Shown here: in pieces, positions 10,501 to 22,500 of the stretch | Layout of the letters: every line of letters begins with the position of its first letter | Numbering within the stretch: the first letter of the stretch is position 1 | Assembly (NCBI GenBank): GCA_029207755.1 | Contig: JARCOQ010000007.1 | Span: forward strand, 39,637,656-39,701,655 | Source: Chamaea fasciata | Taxonomy: Eukaryota > Chordata > Aves > Passeriformes > Sylviidae | Length of the DNA: 64,000 nt | Direction: 5' to 3' | Position numbers and translations under genes: made by a program | The notes under the pieces: model-generated | Databases searched by the model: none | The model's input: only the letters and a program-made list of their open reading frames with translations | Told to the model about the DNA's origin: nothing

Positions 10501-13500
10501 GAGGACATTAATCACAGTAACAATGGCTTGTGATGTACAAGAGTGGTATGAGAAGACAGGAGACGTCAGCCGCTCTCGGTGATGGCCAGAGCTGCTCTTA
10601 CCTAGCTGCCAGCAGAAAGTGGCCGGCTGAACCTCCACGAGGGCCCTCCCAGCCGTACGGGAAGGAATCGGAAGAAGAGGGGAGCTGCTCCTGCTGCCGT
10701 CCCGGCTGGCACCGGCAGGGAGCAGCCGCGGCCAGGGCACGCGGGGCCTCACTCACCCACGCAGGCCATGCGGGTCATGTCCAGCTGGAAGCCGTCGAAG
10801 CAGTCGCAGGTGTATCCCTCTGGGACGCGCACGCAGCGCCCGTTCTCGCAGCCGTTGAGGATCCCGCACTCCTCCGCCTGCAGCCCCTCGAAGCCCTCGT
10901 AGAGGCCTGGAGGGCGGCAAGGTGGGGTCAGAGCAGGGCGAGCCTCAGCCCAGCCACAAAGGGAATATCGGGCATGCGGCAAGACAGTGCTGGTGACGCC
11001 AGGACTGACTCACAGGAGCCAGGAACAGAGCTTACTCCAAGCCTGGAGCAGCCCGCCCAGAGTGGGAACTATGTGGCAGTCCCCATGGACACAGTCTGGG
11101 TGGGGAGGAATTTCTCTGTGTCTCCAGAACTCACCAGTTTGGCTGGGCAGGTAGCGGGGTGGAGACCGCACTGGGCCATGGTGGAGAGGGCTGCCACGGA
11201 ACTCACTGCTGGGTTCCCTCCGAGGGAAACCAGCGTCGGGGCTTCCGTACTCAGACTCCAGGTAGTTGTAGTAGGGGCTGGGAAGGCCATAGTGGGGGTC
11301 TTCCAAGCCTGGTCCGTACTCATACCTAGGTCTTTCTCGGAGCTCAGCCCCTCTCTCACTGTCTTCACTGGCTCCATTACACAGGAAAGCAAAATCAGCT
11401 GCAGGTGGTGAGGAAAAGGAAGGGTCAGTGCAGCCTGGCTCAAGGTCCACTATATGGCCAGAGGGTGTGCATCCACACTGGGTCAGCTGTGCCAGGCCTG
11501 AATTCAGTGCCCTCCAAAGCTGCAGCTCTGTAGTTTGTTGATTGTCAAGAAGACTAGCTCCTGTCTGGGACCAGCAGGTTCTTGAGCAGCAAGAACCCCA
11601 ATTCCCAGCGTGCTCCCCTCTCCAGTGACCACTACCTCCTAACGTGCAGAGGCAGTGAGATGCACAGGGCAACTCTCCCCTCAAGTACCTCGGACTTGCT
11701 GCAAATCAATTTCAAGTGCATTCCACCCACTTGTGCAGCTCAGCCCTGGAGAAGTGTGTGTGGGGTTACTTACTCCTTGGGCTGGCCCCAGTAGTGCAGA
11801 GACCTTATGCAGCAGACCTGCATGACATGACAAGTGGCAGCCCAGCCCATTCTCTGCTGGGAGATGCTTGCCCATGCTGCCCAACTTACCAGAGGACCTG
11901 TGGGGACAAAGCGCACAGTTCTGGCCCCAGGCTTCGCCGAGCCGGCAGCAGCACTCAGTGTACGTGGTCTGCTGGCCATGCAGCAGGTCTTGGCAGATGT
12001 AGTCGGCAACGGTCTGCCAGCAGACGTCCAGGTGGATTTCATACTCCTCCAAGGCATCTGTGAGTGACACAAGCGAAGGATGCCATGCAAATCATCCAGA
12101 AGAGTGTCCATCTTGTCCCACGAGGGATGACCATGTGTCCCAGCTCCTGCCCCCGCCCTGCCCTGGCTGCAGCCTGTGCTGGTGCTGACACACCTTAGCC
12201 AGACACCAAATCCCCACCCACTGCTCCCTTGTAGAGGACCCAGCAATGGGGCAGAATGTGTGGGGCAAAGGTGTGCTGCAGTGGGGGATCAGGCTCACCT
12301 GCCCTGCTGGAGAAATTCACACACCGGTTGCCAGTGGCATCCAGCACAAGAGGGAGGCTGCAGAAGCAGTGGTAGGAGCCTTCTGTGTTCAGACACTCGC
12401 CGTTGATGCAGTACACTTCATTCTGACACTCATCCTGATCTGCCCACACACAAGGACAGGGCAATGTTTCAGGCTGGCAGACATGAGCAATGTGACCCTT
12501 TCCCTGCCCAAACAGGGGCCTCACAGGCCTCAGGCCCTCCTCTCTTTTTCCCCAGGAGGATCCCAGGAAGCCTGTTACCTAGACCTGGCCCAGCAGGGGC
12601 AAGTCTGGGTGCAGCAGCATGGCTGTCCCCCCGTGCACAGTGGGGTTCCCACTGCTCTTTGAGGCCATCTTACCAACACACTCGAGCCTGCTGGAGTCAT
12701 AGAAGTATCCTGTATGGCAAAAGCACTTGTAGCCCGGCACCGTGTTCAAACACTGTCCGTTGCGGCAGAACTCTGAGCCAAATATCTCACACTCATCCAT
12801 GTCTGAAAGAGGGATGGAAGGAGGGCAAGTGTCTCAGGAAGCAGAGCCATGGGAGCAAGGTGGGCTGGGTGCTATACTTGCAGAAAGCTGTCACAGCATC
12901 TTGCCTGGATCACTGACAGGTCCCTGAATGAATCCCCCACCTCTCCCACAGGCCCCATGCTTGGGAACAGAGGGAGAAGCACCCCCAGGCAGAGCAGGAG
13001 GAGGGATGCTGTGAGCAGGAGACTTTCACAAATAGGAAATTCATGTGTATCTTAAGCACACTACCCCCATGGATGTGAAGTACCAAAGACTGAACAAGCT
13101 GGCCACTGAGAGATCTGATCAGTAACTGGAAGAGCTGTGTCTTAATGGCCTCCATCCCTGGTTCATAACAAGAGACTTGCACCAAGAAAGAATCACTGCC
13201 AGCAACAAGACTGGACTGGAGAGAGGGGCACTTCCAGTTCAACAATACTAGCAATCTGGGATTTCTCTGGGAATGGGGAGAACAGCAGCACGATGTTAGC
13301 ATCCCCCACAACAGGCCTGTCAGTTTTGTCAGTGCATTTTCATACAGGGTTTTACATAGTGCTCTCCCTCTACCCTCTGGAAGAAAAGAAAGAAAATGGT
13401 GCTAGTACCTGTGAAAGAGACTTTTCCTGAGAGCAAATCTTCCTGGGGAATATAGCCCTTCCCAAGAGGGCAGATCTCTTGGTACTCCACTGACCAAGAT

Positions 13501-16500
13501 ACAGATGCCAAGAGGAGATGGAAAGAAAAGAAGGAATTCATTAGTGCAATCAAGGTGGAGCTGGCAGGCAGACCAGAGAACTGGCCCTGCCTGGTGTGGT
13601 GGGGCCACAGTCCTACCTGTGCCTGGAATGGGGCAGGGGTAAGTCTCACAGTTGTCACCCCAGGCTGCCCCTACAGTACAGCAGCACTCCTCCTTGGTGA
13701 TGTTCTTGGCCAGGACGCTGTCACACAGGCGAACGTCACTGATGTGGTAGTAACACTGCTTGCGCTCTGCGCTGTCAGAGAGGTGGGCTGCATGTGTGTC
13801 GGATCCCTCTAGAAGACAGCAGACAAAGGACAGGATGGGGTCCTTGGCACCCCAACACAGCATCCCATACCTAGGAGGTCCCAGAGTATACCCATCGCCA
13901 GTGGTGTGACCTTCCCAGGTCCTCACTTTCAGGCTTCTGAACTCTCCCCAGACAAAAACTTGCCCATTATCCGCAGAGGCTTGTACAGCCCTGTCAGCCC
14001 CTCATCTTTATCTCACCCCAGCCAGGGCTACTACGCTCCTGCTCTAGCTGCCACCCATGCTCTATCGCAGTTGTCTACTCACCCACAGCAGCTCGGGGTT
14101 TGCACTGTCCTGCCTCTGTGTCGTACTCCTCGTGGTCGCTGGGGCAGAGGCACAGGAAGGATCCCTCCACATTCTCACACAGAGCAGTTCCGCACACGGC
14201 GACCATCAGTTCACACTCATTCACATCTGCAAAGCAAGGGGCAGCAGTGGGCAGCAGGAGCCTGCCCCTGCATGGGCAGCCTGTGCTCCGTCTGCAGCAT
14301 GAAGCTACCCTGCAGTAGGGAGACGAAAGCTGCTAGGGACAAGCTGAGAACTGTATTCACACTGTGGCTCAACAGAAGTCTGACAGGAGCCTTGTGCCCT
14401 GCTCTTAGTGGATTCAGAGCCTGAACTCCAGCTTGCTGAAATCCAGTGAGTTGCTGGATCACAGAATCATCTAGGTTTGGAGGACTCGGGTCCAACCCCC
14501 TACTCAGTTACAGGATCCCACCAGGCTGCTCAGAGCTTTTTTTGTCGGGTCTTTAAAATCTCCAGGGATGGCAACTGCACAGCCATCACAGGCAACTGTT
14601 CCATTGCCTGCCTGTCTTCAGAATGAAAATTTTCTTCCTTATAATACACCCTGCCTGTTCTCTACAGGCACCCATTAAGGTACCTTTCTAGCACCTTTAG
14701 TTCCTCCATTCCCCAAGGACCTCTCTTCCACCTGGACAAAAAAGGCTCCATGTTCACTGTTAAACGCTCATTTTTCAGAGCCTCACCCTTTGCAATCCCC
14801 AAGATCTGCTGTGATAAGAGAAGGGGTTTTGACTCCATGAGCTGCCCTGTCCATGTGTGTGATTCTCACAGTGTGAGTGCAGGCCCCATCTGTGGTCTCG
14901 GAACCATCACACAGCAGGGACACCAGCCTGGCATCTGCCAGTGGCTCTCCTTTACTGACTGGCAGAGTGATCCTGGCAGACTCACCAATGCAGTAGTGCC
15001 CAGAAGGTGAGCTCTCATAGCCACGGTCACAGAGGCAGCGGAAGGAGCCATCTGAGTTCTCACAGAAGCCATGGCTCCCGCACAGCGTCTCATTGGCACA
15101 TTCATCAATGTCTGCAACAAAGCCAAAACCAAGAATTGTCCTAGACCCCACTTCTCCCAATGGACACCCCTACTCAGGCCCTTCAGCTCTGACCCCAGGA
15201 TCTGGGACTGGGTCAGGCATTCCTTTGATGTGAAGGACTGGGTCTGGCTGCTCCTGTCACTCACCTTGCTATGAGTGTGCATGTTAAGAGAAGCTTCTTG
15301 CAACACTGAGAGCCACAAAAAAGCCATGTGAATAGAGCAATAGGGGCAGGGTGGGAATAGGAAATTGATGGGAAGCATGGGAGGTGACTGGCAGGGGTGA
15401 CTGAGGACAGCAGTTTCCTGCAGAGGTGTAAAGGGACACAGAGCTTAAAAGCTCCAGCTGCTTCACAGAATTTTTCTTGGAGCAGTCAGAGCAGTTATGT
15501 GTCCACAGCCCATGGTTCCCAAGGCCAGAAGCAGCCCCATGTGCTAAGGCTGAGACTTAGTGCAGCCCAGAGCCCAGTGGCTGGCAGCAGCTCCTCCCTG
15601 CTGCAACCTTCCCTGAGCTGGGGGAGCCTCAAAAACTACAAAAACCCCTTTGCTCTTTCCTCTTTGCTGGAGCCTGGGCTTCAAACCTGGACTCACCAGC
15701 CTAGCATGCACTCTTACCAGCAGCCTTTTCCCTCACCCAAGCCTGCCAGGCAGGTGACTGGCACTGGCCCCAGCAAGCACAGCTTACAGGGAACTGCGGT
15801 CCAGCCTCAAGCCTGGAATGGCTGTAACCTGCCCAGGACTCTCCCCAAGCGGAAAGCAGCACAATGCAATGTCTGTTCCAGATGCCAGGAAAAGAGAAGT
15901 CTAGACGCAAGCAGGCAGCGCAGCCAAGAAAACAAACTCTCAGCATTATCTGCCTTTCCACCAGCCACACATTTCCTCCTCCTTCTCCCCTGCACCTTGG
16001 CAGAGATGTGCCACAACCACCCTGATCCTGCCTGGGTGAGGGACAGGGAGACCCAGGGCTGTACTCACCAATGCAGTCACCCAAGGGGGTCCAGTGGAAG
16101 CCAGGCTGGCAGCCCATGATACAGCGGTAGGAGCCCAGGCTGTTCTGGCACCGCCATGTGCCGCAGATGGCATCCCCATATTCTTTACACTCATCCACAT
16201 CTGCAGGGAGGAGAGCAAGGGGATGAGGATGGTCAGATGGGGACCCTGCTTGTTCAGTGCAGCAACTGGGTCCACTTTAGCTGGCTAGAGACCTTGAACC
16301 AGAGCTGGTCCTCCTAACAAGTCACCAGCAACTTTGAGTGCTGGGAGCAGAACTGCCCTCCCCCCTGCACTGTCTTCTTTCGTCCCCTCAAACTCTGGAA
16401 GGCTGATCTCCCCAGCAATGAGCTCTTACCCACGCAGTCATCAGTCTCCTGGGAGTGTTTGAATCCATTTTCACACAGACATCTGTAGGAACCTTCTGTG

Positions 16501-19500
16501 TTCAGACACTGGCCTTGTGAGCACAGGGACTTGTCTGCACATTCATCCACATCTGTGAAATCAAGACAAAAACATCAACCTGGATCTCACAGCAGGGCAG
16601 AAAGCAGAGGGCAGGACCTAAGGTATGTCCCTGCCACTCTCCAACTCACCTTGGCAGCTGACTCCACCAGCCACATTTGAGAAGCCAGGAGCACAAATGC
16701 AGAAGTACGATCCATGGCTGTTGAGACATTCGCCATTGGGGCTACAGATCTCACTGTTCAGGCACTCATTCACATCTGCAGAGGGAGCAGAATCAGGACC
16801 ATGCACCCAGCCCTGGGGTACATCCTTCATCAAAGCCCCATGGATTCCCTGTTCCCAGTCTCTTACAGGCAGCCCTCAAAGGGCTCCTAGTTCCTTGTTT
16901 TCTCGTCATGGAAACAGAGATCTTCCCTGTCCACGGTGAGCCTGAATTTGACTACAGCCTTATGGACGTGGTATGCATGTGGCATCACTTGCCTTGGCAC
17001 CAGCATCCTCCCTGCTGAGGAAGAAGGGGGATCCCTCTTTCCAGTATGTACTGGACCCATAGGGCTGCATGGGTGGGGTTCATACCTTTGCATACGGTGC
17101 CATTGATGAGCTCAAAGCCAGTCTGACAGTGGCACTCATAGGAGCCTGGTGTGTTTCTGCACTCTCCTCCCAGGCACTGAATGGCAGGGTCCTCACACTC
17201 ATCCAGATCTGCCAAGAGGAAGGGCACAGCACAGAGTGAGGCCCCAGCTCCTCCACCACAGGGGAGGATCCCCATCTACAAAAGCATCACCCAGCTGTTG
17301 GCCTGCAGAGTGGGTTTGAGCTGTCCTCCCAGACCATCCCATCACAGTGAGAAGAGGGCAGAGACTCCCTGTTACCAAGGTTTTCAGATTCAGCCCAGAC
17401 TCTTCACTCCCTTCCATCATAGAGACCAGCAAAACACTATCCCAGCACCAAGTCAGTGGTGCCCAGTGACAGGACCAAAGGTGAGGGGCACACACTGAAA
17501 CACAGGAGGGCCTGCCTGACCACTCTCTTTCTGTGACAGTGACAGAGCACTGGCCTAGGTTGCCCAAAGACACTGTGGAGTCTCCCTTCTTGGAGATACT
17601 GAAAAGTTATCTGGATGTAGTCCTGGGCAGACAACTCTTAGTGGCTCTGCTTGAGCAGTGTGTTGGATGACATGACCTCTAGAGGTCCCCTCCAGCCTTA
17701 GACTGGATACTGCTAACCCCAGTGTCCGTCTCCAGCAGAACTCTGCTCTGCGTACGACAACCACCAAGAGGCCAGTGCAGAGTCACAGTTGTTGACAAGT
17801 CCTCTCTTCAACCAACTACACAAGAGCAAACATCAGCAGAGCAACGCAGCACCAGCCCTACTTTCCAAGGCTCTGCTTTCTCACTTGCCAGACTTGCCTA
17901 CAATGTCCTTCTTGTGGAAGAGCTGTCCAGGGGCCTACAACTCTTACCCAACAGCAGAGCTCTCCACAAACCTTCTCACCCAACTCTCCCAGGCCTTGGC
18001 CAGAATCTGCTGGCATTCTGAGGATTTTGCTCACAGCAGACGAGAGAGGGATACCTTCCCTTACACAGAGGGCTGCGAGATGCCAGCAGACTGCCTGAGC
18101 CTGGGAGAACACTGCACTGACAGGAGGTGAAGTCCTGAGGCTGGCAGCTCCTGAGCTCCTCTGCAGAGCACTGAGCATGCCACAGGCACAAAGAGCATTG
18201 CTCTCTATCACCTCAGGGCAGGATTCCCAGCTTTTCAGTCTCAAAAGGTTGCAAGATGCAGTACTATTGAATCCTTCTGGAGAGGAACCAAAAGCTAGTT
18301 TATTTACAAAAAAACTATCACAAAACCCTTATCATTTTTCAAATATGAAAACTAAATCCTCAGACAAGGTCACCAGCCAAGGCAGAGAGGAACATGCCAT
18401 CCTGCCATCAGGTCAGTGTGACCCAAACAATATCAAACCCTGATAAGATGCCCTCTTGAAATGGCTGGGGCAAGGTGGCTGAGATGGGCCAGCTCGTGTG
18501 GAGTCTTGGGAAAAGGGGAGGGCAGATGTAAGGCATCAAACCATGGCTCTTCCATCACACCCAAAAATCAAATGCAAAATAAGCTCATTCCACACTGGCT
18601 TTCTCAGCCATCAAAACGGAGGAGAATTAAGGGAGGAAAACTTCACTCTCCTCCCCTCCTGGAGGCCCCCATACAGGAGGATCCTTCTGAGAGTCACATC
18701 AAAGGCAACATCTTCCATCTGCCAGCTACGTGCAGGCTGCAGAGCTCTGCAGTGCTCCAGAGATAAATTCTCAGCATGTGGCCATTCTTTAAACAAATAC
18801 CTTTGCCAGCTCTGCCCTTTCCCTTCCCTTACTCCAAACAGGGAATTTGCATCAAGCCATCTCAACCCCAGGATATCCCCCTGAGTCAGCCATCAGAGAG
18901 GGGGTTTTCCTGGTTGTGCTGGGCCAGTTGAGCTGTAAAGCTGGGACTGAGTACTCTCATGTCTCAGCACTGCAACCAACACAAATCAGTGCTGCTGTTA
19001 GGTCTCCACCAGCATTCCTAGCACAGCAGAGACCTTGATCTAAGTTTTTCCTTTAAAACATGTCCAAGTTCTACTAGGGGCTGGGGAAAAATGATGAAAC
19101 CTGGGCGCCCACAGTCTTTCCATGGGCTGTGGACCCAAGGTTTCTCTTCTTGAAGACCTACATTTGAAGTATACACTCCCAGGAACACAGTTCTGAACTA
19201 TAAGACACACAACTCTGCCAATGTTTCCAGGCCTCCTGTACTCCTCTGGTCTTTTGTCAGCATCTTCTAGATCATCATTAGTCCATGAGTCCTTCCCCCC
19301 ATCCCTTTCCTGTGTGAGCAAAATCACCTTCCTGTTGCTCCAAGTGACATCTGCTTGCAGCCTTCCATGCCCTCTGCTAAACAGGAAGCTAAAGAGCTGG
19401 AAAAGGATCCTGAGGATAAAGAAGTCCTCCTGCCCCACCAATAACCCAACTATAGCAATGTCCCTTCCCTCACTTCCTCCAGCACCCACTCCTCTATTGC

Positions 19501-22500
19501 TGGGGAAGGGATACCTTCACAAATGCTGCCATCTCTGGAGACAGTATAGCCGGTGTCACAAGACATGCAGGAATAGGAGCCCTCAGTGTTGAGGCAGAGT
19601 CCAGAGGGGCAGGTAGCCCGGGCTATGCATTCATCAATGTCTGCATAAACACATGAGGGAGAGTGGGATAAGAGGAAGAAATGCAGAACAACCATGACCA
19701 GGGCCATATGTGCTGGGGGAACTAGCCAGCATGGTGGTCAGGATTCAGGCAGAGCCAAGTGCTCAGGAAACCCTCTGGACTGAATGTGTGACACTTCAGA
19801 GTGTCTGTACACATGGCTCCCTAGTACCTTGGCAGCTCTTCCCATCAGGTGCCACCTCGTAGCCCCGGTAGCAGGAACAGCGGAAGGAGCCATCCAGGTT
19901 GATACACCGTCCATGAGCACAAGTTCCCTCCACAAGACACTCATCCACATCTGTGTGATACAGCAGAAGGTAACATGCCATGGGAGAGTGCTCAGGGCAC
20001 TCCCTCCACACAAGCTGTGAGTGCAATATGCCCTGGCCAAACAGGCTGGCTGACTGCAGGTGAAGGATGCTGCCTGTGCCCCTGCTCCTTTTGAGGTTTA
20101 CAGGGAGCACTGGGGGGGGGGGGGGGACGACAAGGGTGCTGCCCAGAGGCAGCCCAAATTTCTCACCAATACATCTTCCGTTGCTGGGCCGGTAGCCAAC
20201 CCCACAGCTGACACACTTGTAGGATCCTAGTGTATTGACACATCTCCCACTGGGGCAAGAGCTGGGATCCACGCACTCATTGACATCTGCCAAGAAACAC
20301 AGTTCTTTCAGGCTCCCAAAGGTAAAGAATTGTATCCTCTCCAGCTGGCTCCTCAGTTTCCCTCCAGGGCACAGTGATACCAAATAGGAGTTGAGATGAG
20401 TTTGCCACTTCGTATGGCCCCACCTATCCCTCAGGATCCTACACCCACATCTGAGGGCTGACATAAGTCAGCAGCTAAACTCACTGCTGCAGGGTGTTGC
20501 CAAGACCAGGAATGTGCATGGGCAGAGAAGGGGATCAAGGAACATCTGTGCAGGGCTGTCTCATCAGGACATTTCATAACTATGATTAGGATGCAACCTC
20601 CAGCTCAGTTGTCCCTAAGGCAAGTGCTTTCTGGAGGCTGTGTGGGGGAAACAGCATTCTGTGCATGCCCTGTTTCCTGTACTGCCTCCTAAAATAGCCT
20701 CCCACTCTGTGATGGAGATGAGCTACTGAGAAAGGGGAATCTTTGATCAAGCTCATCATATGTTGACAAAGGCAAAAGCTTTGAAGGGCCCAGGTCATGT
20801 GAATGGGATGCAGTGGGATTGGGTGACCTGTCTTGACAGCCTGCTTTCCCTGCAGTCCACCTGTCACCATGACAGTTTTGTGACAAAGCCAAGGTGGCAT
20901 GAAAATATATAGGCATGTCCTTCCATACTGGGAAGCTGGAATGGGCTGGTCTGAGGAACTCCATGGAGAGATGGGAGAGAATCTTGGAATAACTCCCTTC
21001 CCTCTGTCCTGTTCCTCCTGCAGTCAAAGGAGAGGACAGGCAGTCCTTGGGGAGGGCACAGGGCAGACAAATATGGGGGTGTCCTTGCTCCCTTACAGGA
21101 GGAGACACAGAGTGATGAGAAAAGGAAGTGTTCAGCCATGCACAGGGTAGGTTGGAGGGGCAGGGAAACTGGGAGCAGCAAGTGTTACCTTCACACTGTC
21201 CTCTGGGGCCCATGGCAAAGCCCTCCTTGCACTGGCAGTGGTAGGAGCCGGGTGTGTTGATGCATCGCTGTCCTCGGCAGATAGAAGGCTGCTCACATTC
21301 ATCTCGGTCTGGCAACACACAGGGAGACAGTCCTGAATCTTCCCCCACCAGTGTCAGGAAGGCTGGGTGCAGGAGAGAACCTGCTCCCCCTGCACCTGGC
21401 TCTACCCAAGGGATCTGTGCTGGGCTCTCTTTTATCCCCCACCTGCCCTAGCATCCCCCTAGCCATGAAGCAGTGGTCAGGGCATCACTGACTCCTGCCT
21501 GGATCATCATGGGCAAGGTCCTATCCCTGAGCAAGCAGGACAGAGTGATTCCCATGGATCAAGCTGTCGATGGGCAGGCCTGTGGGAAGGGAGGATGTGC
21601 AGGTGTGCATGTGTGTGCATGAGTGCATGTGTATGTGCACATTCATGAGAGAGCGTGAGAGAACAAAGAGCCCCTGGAGAGATGGCAGTCCTGTGCCAGG
21701 TGAACACCACTTACCCTCACAGCTTTGCTTGCCCACTGAGACAGCCAGGGTGTACCCAGAGTAGCAGAGGCAGAAATAAGAGCCCACACTATTGATACAG
21801 CGACCTTTTCCAGCACAAGGGTCTTTCAGACACTCATCTTCATCTACAACCAGGCAGGGAAGGAAGACCGGCAGTCAGCACCTGCAGTTGCTTGCAGCCC
21901 CCTGCCAGCCCCGCAGTGCAGCAGGTGGGCAGGGCCTCAGCAGAGCTGCCAGAAGACCTTTCCCCTACGGCCAGAAGTACTGAATGGGCTGTTGAGGCCC
22001 AGAAGGCCAAGCAGTCAAACCATCAATTGCCAACCTACCAATGCAGTGGAGGTGGCTGGGGTCCAAGATGTAACCAGGGTGGCACAAGCAGCTGTATCCC
22101 TCTGGGGTCAGAACACAAGCCCCAGCTCCGCAGGAAAGGGGTGAGGAGGCACAGCCACTGACCCCTGCGAGGAAAGAGCACAGGGCTGGGAGCAGCACCA
22201 AAAAGGTGCATGGAATCTAATGCTTACTTTGTGTCCCCAGCACATACCAGGGAGGGTGCTTTTTCCCTTCTTGGAGAGTGATGCTGAGCCTGCCCCTCTC
22301 CTTCTTCAGGCAGCCTGCGCCCATGGGGCAGCAGGGAGGACACAGCAGACCCTGACTCTGCCATCTCCCTGGGCTCCTGTGGCCTGAGCTGGGATGCCTC
22401 GGTGCCATATATTGCTCACCTGCACTGCAGCCCCATGCCTTGAACTAAAACTGGCAGCAGAGCCTGACACCTGTAATGGCGTTCCTTTTGGGGTGACAGC

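Noticed and set aside
10530..11411. 293-codon + strand frame
   Set aside because: It is antisense to LTBP2 exons E31 and E32, whose composition keeps the opposite strand open.
15397..16119. 240-codon + strand frame
   Set aside because: Runs through an LTBP2 intron into the antisense of E23; Ser/Pro/Gln-rich with no domain.
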